A stretch of DNA of 64,000 nt from Microbacterium sp. LWS13-1.2 (GCF_040144835.1 NZ_CP151632.1:2976001-3040000); one strand, 5' to 3'; positions 9,829 through 18,947 are shown, counted from the stretch's first letter. Notes: a model not told the origin generated them from the letters alone. A program made the numbers and translations.

Positions 9829-11403
9829 TCAGTAAGCCCCCTTCGGTGCCATCATGACCTTCGCCGTGCGCCACATGATCATGACGTCCGTGGCGATCGA
9901 CCAGTTCTCGACGTAGCGCAGGTCCAGTCGAACGCTGTCGGCCCATGTGAGGTCGCTGCGACCGCTGATCTGCCAGAGCCCCGTGATACCGGGCTTGATG
10001 TAGAGCCGGCGGTACACGCTGCCGTCGTACGACGTCACCTCGTTCGGAAGCGGCGGGCGCGGGCCCACGATGCTCATGTCACCGCGCAGCACGTTGACGA
10101 ACTGCGGCAGCTCGTCGATCGAGAACCTGCGCAGGATCGCGCCCACTCGCGTCACCCGCGGGTCGCGCTTCACCTTGAACAGCGGCCCTGCGCCGTCGTT
10201 CTGGGCGAGCAGCTCAGCGCGCCGCTCCTCGGCGTCGACCACCATGGTGCGGAATTTGAGCATCGAGAACTGACGGCCGTCGCGACCCACCCGCAGCTGG
10301 TGGAACAGCACAGGGCCGCGCGAGTCGAGTTTGATGGCGACGGCCACGAACGGCGCGATGAGCGCGATCGGCAGGAGGGCGAGGAGTGACAGCACCACAT
10401 CCATCCCTCGCTTGATGGCGTGGATGCCGCCCTCGAACTCGGGGATCTTCACCTGCACGAGCGGCAGCCCGTCGAGGGGCCGCAGCGACAATCGGGGTCC
10501 TGCCACGTCGGTGAGCCGGTTGCACAGCACGAGCTCGGCCGCACTGCCCTCCAGCTCCCACCCCAGCCGCCGCACGAAGTCGCGGTCGTCGTCCGGCGTG
10601 CTCGCGACGACGATGGTGTCGGCGCCGGCCTCGCGACCGTAGGCCGCCGTGAAGCGGATCGACCCGATCACCGGGTAGAGATGATCCTCGATGTCGATCG
10701 GCTCGAACACGCCGTCCGTCGTCGTCGCTCCGATCACGAGGAAGGCGTGATGAGGGTCGTGCACCAGCTTCTCGATGACGTACTCGACGTCGTCGCGCGT
10801 GCCCGCGACGAGGACCCGTGATACGCATTCGCCGCGCTCGCGCTCGTGGATGAGCCACCTGCGCCAGAGCCAGCGGCTCAGCACCAGGGCGACGAGCCCG
10901 ACGGGCAGCGCGATGATGAGCTGCGCGCGCAGTCCGGGCAGCTGCGCCAGGATGAAGACAACCGACAGGATGCCGAACGCGAAGCCCGTCGCATGCCCGA
11001 GGCGCATGTACTCGGCGGCTCCCGCGCCGAGCACGGAGGGTTCCCGCGTACGGGCGAGCGCCAGGAGCGTCATCCACGCGCAGATGACGAAGAGTCCGAT
11101 GCGGGCGGGCCCGGCGAGCTGTGCGATGGGCACGCCGGCTGCGGCCTCGAAGACGATGGCCGCGGCGGCGGCCGCGGTGATGCAGACCGCATCGGTCGCG
11201 ATCAGCCGTCGCCGGTAGCGCCTCTCCCAGAGGTGGCGGCGCTCCAGCGACGGCTGCGCGCGAGGGGCGATCGCGTCGGGGAGGACATCCAGAAGTGGGC
11301 GCGTCGGAGTTGGACGTCGGAGGAGCGTTCGGGTCACTCCTCCGGCGCCCGTCGGCGCCGCTTCGATCGCGGTCGGCTTCAGACCGCGGTCCACCGCGCG
11401 CAC
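9829..11403 (-). CDS. Polyprenyl-phosphate sugar phosphotransferase (WbaP/GumD type)
   Basis: Predicted initiating glycosylphosphotransferase that moves a hexose-1-phosphate onto undecaprenyl phosphate at the inner face of the membrane, the first step of exopolysaccharide repeat-unit synthesis. The 524-residue protein has about four N-terminal membrane segments (roughly residues 55-190), a soluble nucleotide-binding-like middle domain, and one more membrane helix. The C-terminal bac_transf catalytic domain shows FHQLRVGRDGRQFSMLKFRTM, DELPQFVNVLRGDMSIVGPR and ITGLWQISGRS. Length and order match the full-length family. It lies downstream of a deacetylase and upstream of a structured leader region. 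Confidence 0.93.
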   Translation of the reverse strand: MRAVDRGLKPTAIEAAPTGAGGVTRTLLRRPTPTRPLLDVLPDAIAPRAQPSLERRHLWERRYRRRLIATDAVCITAAAAAAIVFEAAAGVPIAQLAGPARIGLFVICAWMTLLALARTREPSVLGAGAAEYMRLGHATGFAFGILSVVFILAQLPGLRAQLIIALPVGLVALVLSRWLWRRWLIHERERGECVSRVLVAGTRDDVEYVIEKLVHDPHHAFLVIGATTTDGVFEPIDIEDHLYPVIGSIRFTAAYGREAGADTIVVASTPDDDRDFVRRLGWELEGSAAELVLCNRLTDVAGPRLSLRPLDGLPLVQVKIPEFEGGIHAIKRGMDVVLSLLALLPIALIAPFVAVAIKLDSRGPVLFHQLRVGRDGRQFSMLKFRTMVVDAEERRAELLAQNDGAGPLFKVKRDPRVTRVGAILRRFSIDELPQFVNVLRGDMSIVGPRPPLPNEVTSYDGSVYRRLYIKPGITGLWQISGRSDLTWADSVRLDLRYVENWSIATDVMIMWRTAKVMMAPKGAY

Positions 11404-11651
11404 GATGACGCGTCCCTAGCAGACATGTACTTCCCCAGAAGCCCGCACGACGGCACGCCGAACAGGCCATACAACCCCAATGCGCAGACCCGGCCGGGTT
11501 GTCGGGTCGTGGGGTCGTTCGATTCGGGTTCGAACTCCCCCTGCGCCCTGTAAATGTACTGCGGCAGCCCGTCGATCGGAAGACTTTGCCCCCGAAAAAC
11601 TTGACAAGACCAAATCGAAACCTGTAATGCGCCGTGTGCCGCAGCTTCGCT
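11404..11651. other. Intergenic leader with inverted repeats and a consensus-like promoter
   Basis: About 250 bases between the phosphotransferase start and the deacetylase stop. It contains the inverted pairs ACAACCC (11471-11477) / GGGTTGT (11496-11502) and GCGCAG (11482-11487) / CTGCGC (11541-11546). It also holds, on the plus strand, TTGACA (11601-11606), a 16-base spacer and TGTAAT (11623-11628). The promoter-like pair points toward the 3' end of the minus-strand deacetylase gene. No open frame is convincing here. Confidence 0.4.
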
Positions 11652-12812
11652 TCAGCCGATCAGGTTCACCAGCGCGTCGAGCCCCATGCCGTAGTTGATG
11701 CGCACCGTCGGCAGCGCGAGCTTGTCGGTTCCGATTGTGACGTAGCCGGGCTCGATGGTGCGCGCCATCTCCCAACCGGCCTGCCGGAGCCCCTCCTTTG
11801 CGGTGTCGTTGTAGTGACCGAAGGGATACGCCACGATCTCCTTCACACCGAGCACGCCGGCGGACGCCTCCATGTCGGCGACGATCTCGGGTACGCCGAG
11901 GTTGGTGATGAGACCATCGCCGTTGGCGCCCGCGCGGTGCATGTCGTGGGTGTGCGACCGGCGCAGCACATACATGTTCGGCGGGGGATCCTGGCGGTAC
12001 GCCGTGATCATGAACGATGTGGCGAGCACCTTGTACGTGTCGATGACGGGCACCGCCAGGTCGAACCACGTCTGGTCGGCGTCGTCGTCGGTCACGATCA
12101 CCGAATGGTTCGGCAGGAACAGCCGTCCGTCGATGAAGGCCGACAGCTCATCCCAGGTCGGCAGGTAGAACCCCGTGGTCGCGATGTGGTTCATATGCGC
12201 ATCGAAGTCGCCGATGTACGCGTAATTGCCCCGCAGCCACCCGCTCTCACCCTCGGGATTCGCGGTGAACTGGTGGTACATGAGGATCGGGATGCGTGCG
12301 TCTTCGGCGGCGTTCTGCTCGGGGCTCACCCACGCGCCGTGCAGCGTCACCCGCCGATCGGTGCAGACGACGGGCTCGGAGCCGTTGACGCGTCCGGGAA
12401 CGGCGAGGGCCGCGGCATCCTCCGGCGTCGCGTACCAGCCGGCGAACACGAGTCCCTCCCGCGAGGGGATCGGCAACGAGGCATAGAGCGCGCCCTGCAT
12501 CTGGAGCATCGGTGCGTCGGCCACCCCCTCGCCTGCGAAGCTGACGGCGCAGGCCGCGGGGTCCGGCGCGCTCGCCAGCAACTGCTCCTCCGGAGTGAGC
12601 GGGGTCGGGACGGGGGTGGGTGTCGCCGCCGCGGTGGCGCTGGGCGTGGCATCCGCCTGCCGGTCTCCGGCGGCCGCGCGTGCGAACCCGATCGCGGCCA
12701 CCGTGCCGCCGATCACGGCGAGCACGACGACGGCGCCCGCGATGCCCGCGAACACGCGGCGCCGACGTCGCCGCGCGGAGGGCCGCGCGGGATCCGTGCC
12801 GAAACTGGTCAT
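11652..12812 (-). CDS. Membrane-anchored polysaccharide deacetylase family protein (CE4)
   Basis: Predicted cell-surface deacetylase acting on amino-sugar polysaccharides. A cytoplasmic Arg-rich head is followed by one membrane anchor (about residues 22-45), a Thr/Pro linker, and a unique domain to about residue 185. The NodB-like fold starts at PILMYHQF. Motif 1 reads TDDDA instead of the usual TFDDG, keeping the two adjacent Asp residues. Motif 2 reads SHTHDMH, as in surface deacetylases with a HTYDMH motif. The ATG at 12812 (MTSFGTD) is preferred to one 11 codons upstream. The EPS genes around it suggest modification of that polymer (inference). Confidence 0.82.
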   Translation of the reverse strand: MTSFGTDPARPSARRRRRRVFAGIAGAVVVLAVIGGTVAAIGFARAAAGDRQADATPSATAAATPTPVPTPLTPEEQLLASAPDPAACAVSFAGEGVADAPMLQMQGALYASLPIPSREGLVFAGWYATPEDAAALAVPGRVNGSEPVVCTDRRVTLHGAWVSPEQNAAEDARIPILMYHQFTANPEGESGWLRGNYAYIGDFDAHMNHIATTGFYLPTWDELSAFIDGRLFLPNHSVIVTDDDADQTWFDLAVPVIDTYKVLATSFMITAYRQDPPPNMYVLRRSHTHDMHRAGANGDGLITNLGVPEIVADMEASAGVLGVKEIVAYPFGHYNDTAKEGLRQAGWEMARTIEPGYVTIGTDKLALPTVRINYGMGLDALVNLIG

Positions 12813-12959
12813 GCGACTCCCCGAGTCCGGACCGCGCATCCCCACGTGCGATCTCTGCTCGGATGCTACCGGGATGCGGCCGCCGATCGCCCGACCCGCG
12901 CGCGGGTTGTGGATGAACCGTGTGCCACGACGGCGACGCGTTCGCTACGCTCGGGTCCC

Positions 12960-13367
12960 ATGCTGCCTGCCGACTGGATCGAGTACCGGCGTTCCGACAG
13001 CGAGATCCTGGGATGGATGCTCGCCGAGGGCGACGGCTTCCGCGTGTTCGACCTGCTGGGCCGCGAACGGACGCCCGACGGCGCCGGCCCGCTCGAGTGG
13101 CTCGCCGCCGAGGAGCTGCTCGACGAGCTCGGCATCGGCTACCTGGCCGACCGGTGGACCCTGCACTTCCCCGACGGCAGCGAACGCCCGGTGCGCATCG
13201 CCGAGGCCAGCGCCCGGGGAGTCACCGTCGTCGCCGACGAGTTCGGCGCGGCCTCCGCCGTCGGCGGCGACCCGGAACGGTTCCGCCTGTCCTTCCCAGT
13301 GATCGACGAGCTCTCCCCCCCCGCTGATCCGCTCCGACCCGGAGCCGCCCGCCGCCGGCAGCGCTGA
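12960..13367 (+). CDS. Conserved small acidic protein, function unknown
   Basis: 135-residue soluble protein rich in Asp and Glu, starting MLPADWIEYRRSDSEILGW. It has no signal peptide, membrane helix or motif I can assign. It ends in a basic Pro/Arg tail after FRLSFPVIDELSPP. TACGCT lies 8 bases before the ATG with no ribosome-binding site, which fits leaderless transcription. It is followed 45 bp later by a GcvR-like gene on the same strand. The acidic character and coding pattern support a real gene. Confidence 0.7.
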   Translation: MLPADWIEYRRSDSEILGWMLAEGDGFRVFDLLGRERTPDGAGPLEWLAAEELLDELGIGYLADRWTLHFPDGSERPVRIAEASARGVTVVADEFGAASAVGGDPERFRLSFPVIDELSPPADPLRPGAARRRQR

Positions 13368-13412
13368 GGCATTCCGGTCCGCCGAGCCGGGCCGCATGGG
13401 TACAGTGTCCGC

Positions 13413-13925
13413 ATGACGACGCTCGTGCTCACCGTGGTCGGCGACGACCGGTCCGGACTCGTGGCGGCGGTCGCCGACGTCGTCGGCAACCACGGCGGCA
13501 ACTGGGAGAACAGCCAGCTGGCGGAGCTGTCGGGCGCCTTCGCCGGCATCATCGAGGTATCGGTGCCGGCCGAGCGGGCCGACGAGCTGCGCGCGGCGCT
13601 GACCGTGCTCGACGGCCTGCTGAAGGTCGCGGTGCACACCGGAACGGTGGAGCCGCCGCTCGGTACGGCGCGGCCGCTCACGATGCAGGTGATCGGGAAC
13701 GACCGTCCGGGCATCGTCCGCGACATCTCGTCGGTGCTGGGCGCCCACGGCGTGAGCATCGACAAGCTGACCACCCACACCGCCGATGCCGCGATGTACG
13801 GCGGGCGCCTCTTCGAGGCGACGGTCGTCGCCCGGGTTCCGGCATCCGTCGACCTCGACGACCTCACAAGCGAGCTCGAGCGCCTGGCGACCGAGATACA
13901 GGTCGACGTCACCCTCGACACCTGA
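13413..13925 (+). CDS. Double ACT-domain protein, GcvR-like
   Basis: 170-residue cytoplasmic protein made of two ACT domains: residues 1-80, starting LVLTVVGDDRSGLVAAVADVV, and residues 87-168, starting MQVIGNDRPGIVRDISSVLG. This arrangement matches the glycine-cleavage-system repressor (GcvR) family, in which ACT domains bind amino acids. Actinobacterial members are regulatory but poorly studied. TACAGT ends 6 bases before the ATG and no ribosome-binding site is seen, so a leaderless transcript is likely. Confidence 0.88.
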   Translation: MTTLVLTVVGDDRSGLVAAVADVVGNHGGNWENSQLAELSGAFAGIIEVSVPAERADELRAALTVLDGLLKVAVHTGTVEPPLGTARPLTMQVIGNDRPGIVRDISSVLGAHGVSIDKLTTHTADAAMYGGRLFEATVVARVPASVDLDDLTSELERLATEIQVDVTLDT

Positions 13926-13947
13926 GCCCGCCGTCGAGGCCGCTCAA

Positions 13948-13986
13948 CTGTCACGAACGGTGGCTCGGAGACACGAATCGTGACAG
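13948..13986. repeat. Inverted repeat between convergent genes
   Basis: CTGTCACGA (13948-13956) and TCGTGACAG (13978-13986) are perfect 9-bp inverted arms around a 21-base loop that repeats the word CACGAA. It lies between two converging genes and may be a bidirectional terminator or an intergenic repeat of the genome. Confidence 0.55.
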
Positions 13987-14064
13987 GCGAGCAGCCCGTG
14001 AGCCGCGGCTCGATCGGGCCGCGAGCGCGGTGCGGCTCCTCGGTCGGAGGTCTGGCCGCCTCGA

Positions 14065-17000
14065 TCAGGTCAGATCGCGCAGCCGCGCGGCGAGCCCGGT
14101 GTCGTCGCCCGCCCGCCGTTCATAGCCGACGGCGATGATGAGCAGCACCGCACCGACCACTGACAGCGTGATCCACCAGGGCATGGCGTCGATGCCGCGG
14201 CCGATCTGCACCATGAACGCCAGCACATTCTCGATCGGGAGCACGACGATCCCGATGACGAACGGCGCTGCGAGGCGCTGCGTGGCGCCGACGAGGATCG
14301 CGACAAGGGCGATCGCCATGACGAAGATCGCCCGCCACGTGCGCGGGTCGGTGTAGGTGGCGGCGACCGAGGCGCTCAGCATCGTGACGAGCCCGGGCGC
14401 GAGCAGCGGCCACGACCCGGTCCAGCCCGCCGGCCATGCCTCGAGCCTGCGCGTTGGCGGGTCGACGGCCGGCCGACGGAGGGCCAGCGCACCCGCCGCG
14501 AGGAGGAAGAGGCCGAGGGGCAGCGAGAACCACTCGACCCGGAGGTCGCGCGGGCTCCACGCGACCACGGCCGTCACGAACGACACGGCGAACAGGAACG
14601 GCACCGGTGGCAGCCCCGTCGGCCCGCGCAGCCCGCGCGCGGCGACGGCGACCATGAGGGCGAGGAAGCCGAGCAGCAGCCCCCACATCGTCCAGATGAC
14701 GAACCAGTCGCGCTCGATCGCCGGCCAGGTCGCCACGCCGACGATCAGCACCGCGGGCGCACCGAGCCACCGCGTGCGGGCGAGAGTCGTCCCCTCAGCG
14801 GCGTGCCGGTGCAGACCGCGTGCGGCGCTCGCCGCAGCACCGGCACCGAGCAGCCCGAACGCGAGGGCCGCGAGGATCGCTGGATCCGTCGGGGCCGGAT
14901 CGAGGCCGATGCCCCAGCGAAGCCCCTGGATGGCGCCCGCTGCGGCGGCGACGATCGCGACGGCGAGCGTCGGAACGCGCAGAACGCGCAGGCGCCGAAT
15001 CCGTTGGGCGGACGCTCGCGAGACGATGACGGATGCCGCCACCAGCGCCCACGCGGCGCTGACGAGTCCCACGGCCCGGCCAGGAGCGACGGCGTCGGCA
15101 GCGAACGCCGGCAGGGCGGCATCCGTCCCATCGAGGGCGAGTGCGAGGACCACGGGGACGACCGCTGTCGCGAGTCCGGCGGCGTACAGGCCGGCCGCAG
15201 GGCGACCGCGCGCGGTCAGCAGCGCGCCGACGACCGCGGCGCCGAGGGCGGGCGGGAGCAGATAGGGCTCGAGACCGGTGACGCCGACGATGCCCCAGGC
15301 ACTCCAGAGGGCGCCGGTGAATGCCACGCCGGCGAGCGGCCACGCGTAGCGGCGCGGCGCGGTGAGCGCGGTCACGGCGAACCCGGTGCCGAGGATCACG
15401 AGCACCAGCAGGGTGGTGGGCAGGCCCGCCGACGTGCGCACCAGCGCGAGCGCGACGGCGATCGCGGCCGTCAGGAGAGCGGATGCCTCGACCGCGAGTC
15501 CGGCGGCGCGCGCCTGCGCCTGCGGCAGTCGCCGGCCGAGCGCGTCGCCGATCAGGTCGGCCGACGCCAGGACGCCCGCGACGATCGCCGCGATCACCGG
15601 GAGCATCACCGGCGACCCGCTCACGGGCAGCAGCTGCGCGCCGAGGCACACCGCCACGACGGCGACCGCGGGAACGAGCGTCGCTGACGCCAGCGTGCGC
15701 ACCACGACGCCGAGACCCGCGCGTGCGGTGGTGACCAGCGTCAGCGCGAGGCCGAAGATGACGGCGGTCGAGAGGGCGGTCCAGCCGCTGCGCTCGAACA
15801 CCACCTGCAGCACGCCGATCGCGAAGGGCACCGCTGTCACGACGAGCACCGCGTGCCATTCCCGAGACGGGATGCGGCGCGCGAACGTCGTCGCGATGGC
15901 GACCGCACCGGCAGCGCAGGTGGTGAGGCACACCACGACGAGCGGATCTGCGCCACCGCGGGCGAGCGCGGTCGCGAGCACGACGAGCGCGTACCCGAAG
16001 CCGACGCCGACATGCACGAAGCGGCCCGCGCGCGGTACGGTCAGCGCGAGCACGCCGATCGATGCGACGACCGCGGTCCCCGCCCACACCGTGAGGTCGT
16101 CGTCGCGCCACGACAGGACCGCGGCGAACAGGACGGCCGCGTGCGCGCCGGCCACAAGCGGCATGCGGGCGCTGGCCGAGGCATCGCGCAGCGAGGTGGT
16201 GACGACGGCTCCCGCGCCGACGGCTGCAACGAGTCCGATCGCGAGCCGCGCCCACACCTCGAGGCCGGGTAGCGACAGCACCGTGAGGAACGCGAGCACC
16301 GCGTACCAGGCGCCGAGAAACCCGAGCCATCGCGTGCCGAGCGGCTGCGGCCTCTGCTCGCCACCGGCGCCTGTCGGCAGCACGACGGCGCCCGGCGGCG
16401 TCATGCCGGCCTCCGTTCGGGGTGCGCCCTGCATTCGGGGTGCGCCCTGCGTTCGGGGCGTGCCCGGCGCGTTCGGGGCGTGCGCATCGCGCCCCGGCTG
16501 AGTGTCGTGCGCCCCGAACCCGTGGGGGTCGACGGATGCCGCGCCCGTCGCCGCGCCGGCTTCGACGCCGCGGGACGCGGTGATCGCGGCGAACGAGCCC
16601 AGCGACAGCGACAGTGCGGCGATGCCTACGGTCAGCCCCGTCGCGCTGCCGGGAAGCAGGAACAAGCGGTCGGCGGACGGGCCGGCGAGAGCGCCGGCGA
16701 TCGACAGGAACGCCGTGAGCGTCGGGATCACGGCGATCAGGGCGACCACGCCGACCGCGCCGGTGAAGAGGGCGCCGCGTGCGACCACGCGGTGCAGCGG
16801 GGCGATCGCGCCGACGGCGACGAGCCCGAGGCCGGCGGCCACCGGGAACGCCGCGAACCAGGTGCCCATCCCGAGCGCGGGCATCGCGATCGGCAGCACC
16901 GCCACGGTGCCGACCATCGCCGCACCCGCGACGCCGCTCCACACGCGCCCCGCCGGGTGCTGCGCCGAGGCGACCGCGATCGCCGCGATGGCCACGAGCG

Positions 17001-18087
17001 TCGCACTCGCGAGGTACGCGGTCGGGACGGCGGTGGCGGCATCCGTCCCCCACACCGTCGAGAGCGCGGCGACGGCGAACCCGAACTGCGCCACCGTCAG
17101 CGCCGCGCGCTCCGCGGTGAGCGGGCGGCGCAGGCCCGAGCTTCGTGCGCCCGAGCCGATGCGGGAGACGAGGGCGACCAGCGCGCCGGCGGCGGCCGCC
17201 GAGGCGAGACATCCGGCCGTCGTCGCGAGCGCCGAGCCGGCACCCAGGCCGAACAAGAGCGGCACGAATGCGAGAGCGAGCAGACCGGTCCAGAGCCAGG
17301 CATGGATGCCGGCGCGTGGGCCGAGCACTGCCAGTGCGCCGCCCGTGAGCAGCGTCGCGAGCGCGGTGAAGACCCAGCCGTTCGCATCCCGGGGGAGCAG
17401 GGGCAGCGCCGCGGTGATCGTGAGCGCCAGGAACACGATCCCGAGGGCTCCGATCGCCTCGGCGGAGAAGCGCAGGTGCCGGCGGGCGAGGAAGGCGGAT
17501 CCGCCGAGGAAAGCGGCCGCGATGGCACCGACGATCGCTGCGCGCGGCCACGGGTCGGTGAGATCGGGATTGAAGAATGTGAACACCACGGCGGCGACGG
17601 CGACCAGCGCCGCACCGGCGACCGCGAGCACGGACTGCACCGTCGCGGAGGCCCGGGGGGCGCCGGCGGTCGCGTCGACGCCGGCGGTCGCGTCGATGCC
17701 CACCACCGGAATGGGCGCCACAGTCGACGCGTCAGCTTCCGGTGGTGTCTCCGCACGCGCTGCGGCGAAGCTGCCCGTCGCCGCCGTGACCGGGCTCAGC
17801 GGCACCTGCGCGAGCAGCGCCTGGCGGGCGCGCAACGCGTCTGCGGCGTTCCGCGACGCGAGCCAGAGGTCGCGGCCGACGGCGCCGGCGAAGTCCGCAC
17901 CGCACGCGGGACACCGCTGCTCGGCGACGATCCCCGCGGCGCACACCGGGCAGCGGACGACGTCGAGCAGCTCGGCGATCGCGGTGTCGCTCCAGGCGAG
18001 CGTGCGCCGGTCGCTCACGCTCGCGCCGCTGACGCTGACGCTGACGCTGACGCTGACGCTCGCGCCGCTCACGCTCGCACCGTTCAC
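14065..18087 (-). CDS. Giant polytopic membrane protein, SCO7613 C-terminal-domain type
   Basis: About 1340 residues with an N-terminal zinc ribbon (CPVCAAG ... CPACGADF), then a linker and some thirty or more hydrophobic segments packed through the rest of the chain. This is the actinobacterial membrane-protein class named after Streptomyces SCO7613, of unknown function. The GTG at 18087 is chosen because it overlaps the TGA of the upstream regulator (GTGA) and is preceded by GGAGGGCGAC. The first codons form a Val-Ser repeat from a hexanucleotide array. A hydrophilic insert with repeated GAPR(T/M)QG words near the middle is probably a cytoplasmic or surface loop. It is translationally coupled to the Xre/DUF2975 pair. 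Confidence 0.8.
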   Translation of the reverse strand: MNGASVSGASVSVSVSVSVSGASVSDRRTLAWSDTAIAELLDVVRCPVCAAGIVAEQRCPACGADFAGAVGRDLWLASRNAADALRARQALLAQVPLSPVTAATGSFAAARAETPPEADASTVAPIPVVGIDATAGVDATAGAPRASATVQSVLAVAGAALVAVAAVVFTFFNPDLTDPWPRAAIVGAIAAAFLGGSAFLARRHLRFSAEAIGALGIVFLALTITAALPLLPRDANGWVFTALATLLTGGALAVLGPRAGIHAWLWTGLLALAFVPLLFGLGAGSALATTAGCLASAAAAGALVALVSRIGSGARSSGLRRPLTAERAALTVAQFGFAVAALSTVWGTDAATAVPTAYLASATLVAIAAIAVASAQHPAGRVWSGVAGAAMVGTVAVLPIAMPALGMGTWFAAFPVAAGLGLVAVGAIAPLHRVVARGALFTGAVGVVALIAVIPTLTAFLSIAGALAGPSADRLFLLPGSATGLTVGIAALSLSLGSFAAITASRGVEAGAATGAASVDPHGFGAHDTQPGRDAHAPNAPGTPRTQGAPRMQGAPRTEAGMTPPGAVVLPTGAGGEQRPQPLGTRWLGFLGAWYAVLAFLTVLSLPGLEVWARLAIGLVAAVGAGAVVTTSLRDASASARMPLVAGAHAAVLFAAVLSWRDDDLTVWAGTAVVASIGVLALTVPRAGRFVHVGVGFGYALVVLATALARGGADPLVVVCLTTCAAGAVAIATTFARRIPSREWHAVLVVTAVPFAIGVLQVVFERSGWTALSTAVIFGLALTLVTTARAGLGVVVRTLASATLVPAVAVVAVCLGAQLLPVSGSPVMLPVIAAIVAGVLASADLIGDALGRRLPQAQARAAGLAVEASALLTAAIAVALALVRTSAGLPTTLLVLVILGTGFAVTALTAPRRYAWPLAGVAFTGALWSAWGIVGVTGLEPYLLPPALGAAVVGALLTARGRPAAGLYAAGLATAVVPVVLALALDGTDAALPAFAADAVAPGRAVGLVSAAWALVAASVIVSRASAQRIRRLRVLRVPTLAVAIVAAAAGAIQGLRWGIGLDPAPTDPAILAALAFGLLGAGAAASAARGLHRHAAEGTTLARTRWLGAPAVLIVGVATWPAIERDWFVIWTMWGLLLGFLALMVAVAARGLRGPTGLPPVPFLFAVSFVTAVVAWSPRDLRVEWFSLPLGLFLLAAGALALRRPAVDPPTRRLEAWPAGWTGSWPLLAPGLVTMLSASVAATYTDPRTWRAIFVMAIALVAILVGATQRLAAPFVIGIVVLPIENVLAFMVQIGRGIDAMPWWITLSVVGAVLLIIAVGYERRAGDDTGLAARLRDLT
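18018..18085. repeat. Hexanucleotide tandem repeat in 5' coding region
   Basis: The plus strand shows about five uninterrupted GACGCT units flanked by near copies (CGCGCCGCT, CTCACGCTCG). Read on the coding strand they give an alternating Val-Ser stretch right after the start codon of the SCO7613-type gene. Changes in unit number would keep the frame, so the effect would be length variation rather than on/off switching. Confidence 0.75.
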
Positions 18088-18329
18088 GCGTCGCCCTCCC
18101 GTGCGGCGATGGCGGCCGGATGGTCGTCGGGCACCCACTCCAGGATGTCGCCCGGCTGGCAGTCGAGCACCCGGCAGATCGCGTCGAGCGTCGTGAAGCG
18201 CACCGCCTTCGCGCGGCCGTTCTTCAGCACCGAGACGTTCGCCGGGGTGATGTCGATCGCGGCGGCGAAGTCGGTGACCGACATCTTCTTCTTCGCCAGC
18301 TGCACGTCGAGGTTGATGATGATCGGCAT
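18084..18329 (-). CDS. Xre-family HTH regulator (YozG-like)
   Basis: 81-residue DNA-binding protein. The helix-turn-helix covers roughly residues 15-60, with LAKKKMSVTDFAAAIDITPA and NVSVLKNGRAKAVRFTTLDA, and ends in the typical CQPGDILEW. Its ATG overlaps the stop codon of the DUF2975 gene by one base (TGATG), and its own stop overlaps the next start (GTGA). All three genes are therefore probably one transcript. Such short regulators usually accompany DUF2975 membrane proteins and control their own operon. Confidence 0.9.
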   Translation of the reverse strand: MPIIINLDVQLAKKKMSVTDFAAAIDITPANVSVLKNGRAKAVRFTTLDAICRVLDCQPGDILEWVPDDHPAAIAAREGDA

Positions 18330-18805
18330 CAGACCACCTCCGAGAGGTCGTGCTGGAGCTGCGACGCCTTGCGCAGCAGTCCGCGCAGCACCACCAGCAG
18401 CAGCGACAGCCCGGCGCCGACCACGATGCCGAGCAGGCACAGCAGCACGATCGACGGCGATCCGGCCGGCGCGGTGATCAGGAACGCGAGGGTCGTGACG
18501 ACCAGCACCGTGGCGAAGACGACGGCGGCCAGGCTCACGTCCACCCACACGAACGCGCGCGGCGTGAAGATGCTGTCGGCGCGCACGAGGGTCAGCAGCT
18601 GCCAGACGCAGACGAGCACCACCTGGGCGCAGAGGGTGAAGATGACGCCGATGACGATTCCGGGCACCTCGAGATACGCGAGGTACGGATACATCCCGGC
18701 CAGCGATCGCGCCATGCCGGGCAGCACCGCGACCTGGCACAGCAGCAGCAGTGCGATCAGCACCGCGATGAGTGCTTTGAGGACCACGATCGTTGTGGGG
18801 CGCAT
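18329..18805 (-). CDS. DUF2975 family membrane protein
   Basis: 158-residue protein with four membrane helices: near residues 8-28, 50-72, 95-118 and 125-148. The central loop, with LVRADSIFTPRAFVWVD, matches the DUF2975 family, where the usual motif is F.....R.....A. The function is unknown. The ATG at 18805 (MRPTTIVVLK) lies just inside the two TATCGA operator-like repeats. Longer upstream starts would place those repeats inside the coding region. It is the first gene of the DUF2975, Xre, SCO7613-type operon. Confidence 0.85.
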   Translation of the reverse strand: MRPTTIVVLKALIAVLIALLLLCQVAVLPGMARSLAGMYPYLAYLEVPGIVIGVIFTLCAQVVLVCVWQLLTLVRADSIFTPRAFVWVDVSLAAVVFATVLVVTTLAFLITAPAGSPSIVLLCLLGIVVGAGLSLLLVVLRGLLRKASQLQHDLSEVV

Positions 18806-18810
18806 CACGA

Positions 18811-18847
18811 ACCTATCGATAAACGGCAAGGACCTATCGAAAAACAA
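18811..18847 (-). promoter_or_regulatory. Paired direct repeats upstream of DUF2975/Xre operon
   Basis: ACCTATCGATAAACGG (18811-18826) and ACCTATCGAAAAACAA (18832-18847) share ACCTATCGA and the A-rich tail. They are offset by exactly 21 bp, two helical turns. They sit immediately upstream of the start codon in an AT-rich island, as expected for operators of the co-transcribed Xre regulator. Confidence 0.65.
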
Positions 18848-18947
18848 TAGCTGCGGAATCCGTGCTCCGCGCAAGAGGGATTCCTGAGGATCGACTGGCA
18901 ACGGGTGCGGGGTGGCCCGCGGAAGGCGCGCCGAGTAGCGTGCGGGC

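Noticed and set aside
11521..11540. GGGTTCGAACTCCCC resembles the T-arm of a tRNA
   Set aside because: The T-stem pairs poorly, and no acceptor stem, D-arm or anticodon arm can be built around it.
14795..17551. Long Arg/Pro-rich open frame in another phase of the SCO7613-type gene
   Set aside because: It lacks hydrophobic segments and family motifs; the annotated frame has a zinc ribbon and regular membrane helices.
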